Of a DNA stretch of 5,496 bases, positions 4,494 through 5,496 are shown piece after piece. Within the stretch, counting starts at the first letter, position 1; every line of letters starts with the position of its first letter. Source of the stretch: Halomonas halophila (GTDB taxonomy: Bacteria; Pseudomonadota; Gammaproteobacteria; Pseudomonadales; Halomonadaceae). The position numbers and the translations under genes were made by a program. The notes beneath the pieces are model-generated. The model searched no databases. It was given only the letters and a program-made list of their open reading frames with translations, and had not been told where the DNA came from. The DNA lies in the NCBI GenBank assembly GCA_002433675.1, contig DJIP01000312.1, forward strand, positions 1 to 5,496, given 5' to 3'.

Positions 4494-5438
4494 TCAGTAT
4501 CCTGCGTCGGGGTCGACGGTCTCGATGTCCTCGCCCTTGTTCAGGGCGTCGAGGCTCGAGGCGACCTGATCGAGTGCCTCGCTCAACGGTGTCGGTCCCG
4601 CCATGTGAGGGGTGACGATGACCCGCGGGTGGCGCCACAGCGGGCTGGATTGCGGCAGCGGCTCTGTCGGGAAGGCATCGAGCAGTGCGCCCCGGAGGCT
4701 TCCTTCCTGGGGCTGGTCCTTGTCACCCAGCGCTGCGAGCAGGGCATCCTCGTCGATCAGGGTGCCGCGACCGGGGTTGATCAGGCTGGCCCCCTCGCGC
4801 ATCTTGCCCAGCGTCTCGGCGTTGATGATGTGACGGGTCGAGGAGGTGTCGGGCAGTAGCAGGACCAGGGTCTTCACCCGGGACAGCAGCTGGTCGAGCC
4901 CCTCGTCACCGCTCAGACATTCGATGTCATCGATGTCCTTCTGCGAACGGCTCCAGCCGAGTACCGGGAAACCATCGGCGGCGATGGCGCGGGCCACCTT
5001 GGCGCCGATCGCGCCGAGACCGAGCACGCCCACCTCCCAGTCCGGCTTGTCGATCACCTCATGCTCGCGCCACTCGCATTGCTGCTGCTGGCGAGCGTAG
5101 CGGTCGAAGTCGCGCTGGAAGTGGAAAAGCCCGTAGCGCACATAGTCGGCGATCAGCTCGGCCATGCCGGCGTCACGCAACTTGACGATGGGGACGTCGC
5201 GGGGCAGGGCGGGGTTGCCGAGCAGGGCGTCGACGCCGGCCCCCAGGTTGACGATGCCCTTGAGTCCGGTGCACTCCCGCAACAGCGTCTCGTCTGGCTT
5301 CCAGGCCGCCAGGAAGTCCGCCTGGGCGCGCTGTTCGCGGTCGGCCTCCTGGCTCTTCCAGATGGTGGCATCGGGCAGCCGCTCGCTTAGCGCCTGCTGC
5401 CACTGGTCGGCCTGGTCGGTGTGTACGATCACCTTCAT
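4494..5438 (-). CDS. ghrA: Glyoxylate/hydroxypyruvate reductase A (D-2-hydroxyacid dehydrogenase family)
   Basis: This 314-residue cytoplasmic enzyme is expected to reduce glyoxylate to glycolate and hydroxypyruvate to D-glycerate, preferably with NADPH. It resembles E. coli GhrA (312 residues) along its length. Features in order: substrate loop NLGAGVDALL (64-73), the Rossmann fingerprint GLGAIG (140-145), Arg164 in GWSRSQ (consistent with NADPH), LLLPDT (193-198), catalytic Arg224 in NPGRGTLIDE, catalytic Glu259 in DAFPTEPLP, and catalytic His278 in VTPHMAG. The Arg-Glu-His triad is complete. A few extra residues around 240-247 (DKDQPQEG) lengthen the loop before RGALLDAF relative to E. coli. 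The ATG at 5438 is chosen because homology begins at MKVIVH; GGAG or GCGGAA lies upstream of it. A longer in-frame TTG start at 5480 would add 14 residues without similarity. It converges on yghU, so it has separate control; the link to the cluster is only the carbonyl theme. Confidence 0.93.
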   Translation of the reverse strand: MKVIVHTDQADQWQQALSERLPDATIWKSQEADREQRAQADFLAAWKPDETLLRECTGLKGIVNLGAGVDALLGNPALPRDVPIVKLRDAGMAELIADYVRYGLFHFQRDFDRYARQQQQCEWREHEVIDKPDWEVGVLGLGAIGAKVARAIAADGFPVLGWSRSQKDIDDIECLSGDEGLDQLLSRVKTLVLLLPDTSSTRHIINAETLGKMREGASLINPGRGTLIDEDALLAALGDKDQPQEGSLRGALLDAFPTEPLPQSSPLWRHPRVIVTPHMAGPTPLSEALDQVASSLDALNKGEDIETVDPDAGY

Positions 5439-5496
5439 GACAATTCCGCTCCGGTCGAATGAATGGGGTTCAGTAGACAATCTGCATCATGGGCGG
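5439..5496 (-). other. Upstream region of ghrA at the window edge
   Basis: This stretch holds the ghrA ribosome binding site (GGAG at 5449-5452 or GCGGAA at 5443-5448, - strand) and no clear promoter. On the - strand, 5496-5470 reads in frame as PPMMQIVY and stops at TGA (5470-5472). This may be the end of an upstream gene lying outside the window, a tiny upstream reading frame, or chance; it cannot be decided here. Confidence 0.3.

Overview
The window is GC-rich (roughly 60%) bacterial chromosome-type DNA with five complete genes and one gene cut by the left edge. All six encode soluble proteins linked to carbonyl or electrophile chemistry, or its control. Close resemblance to E. coli NemR, NemA, YghU and GhrA, together with the GC content and the rather acidic proteins, suggests a gammaproteobacterium. 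A Halomonas-like halophile is a reasonable guess, but that is inference and not shown by the sequence.

Layout, left to right: (1) the C-terminal part of a DJ-1/PfpI family protein with its nucleophile-elbow cysteine, followed by a GC-rich stem-loop. (2) A short regulatory zone holding a 15-bp tandem repeat and a palindromic operator inside a candidate promoter. (3) A TetR-family regulator closely resembling NemR, with the reactive cysteine and partner lysine in the expected places. (4) A 286-bp intergenic region with a terminator-like hairpin, a second copy of the operator, a candidate promoter and a hairpin-rich 5' leader. (5) An Old Yellow Enzyme of NemA type. (6) A classical short-chain dehydrogenase/reductase. 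(7) A YghU-type glutathione transferase / disulfide-bond oxidoreductase ending at a textbook Rho-independent terminator. (8) On the opposite strand, converging on that terminator, a GhrA-type glyoxylate/hydroxypyruvate reductase.

Proposed working logic (inference from family knowledge plus the shared operator): the NemR-like protein represses itself and the downstream ene-reductase, dehydrogenase and YghU genes. When quinones, aldehydes or reactive chlorine modify its cysteine it leaves the DNA. The ene-reductase then reduces activated C=C bonds, the dehydrogenase reduces or oxidises carbonyl/alcohol products, and YghU handles glutathione or disulfide products. The DJ-1 protein and GhrA flank the unit and fit the same carbonyl theme, but nothing in the sequence shows that they share its control.

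The least explained signals are the 15-bp tandem repeat upstream of the regulator, whose units look like stretched copies of the operator, and the recurring small GC hairpins just upstream of the ribosome binding sites of the three downstream genes. No mobile element, CRISPR array, tRNA or rRNA was seen.
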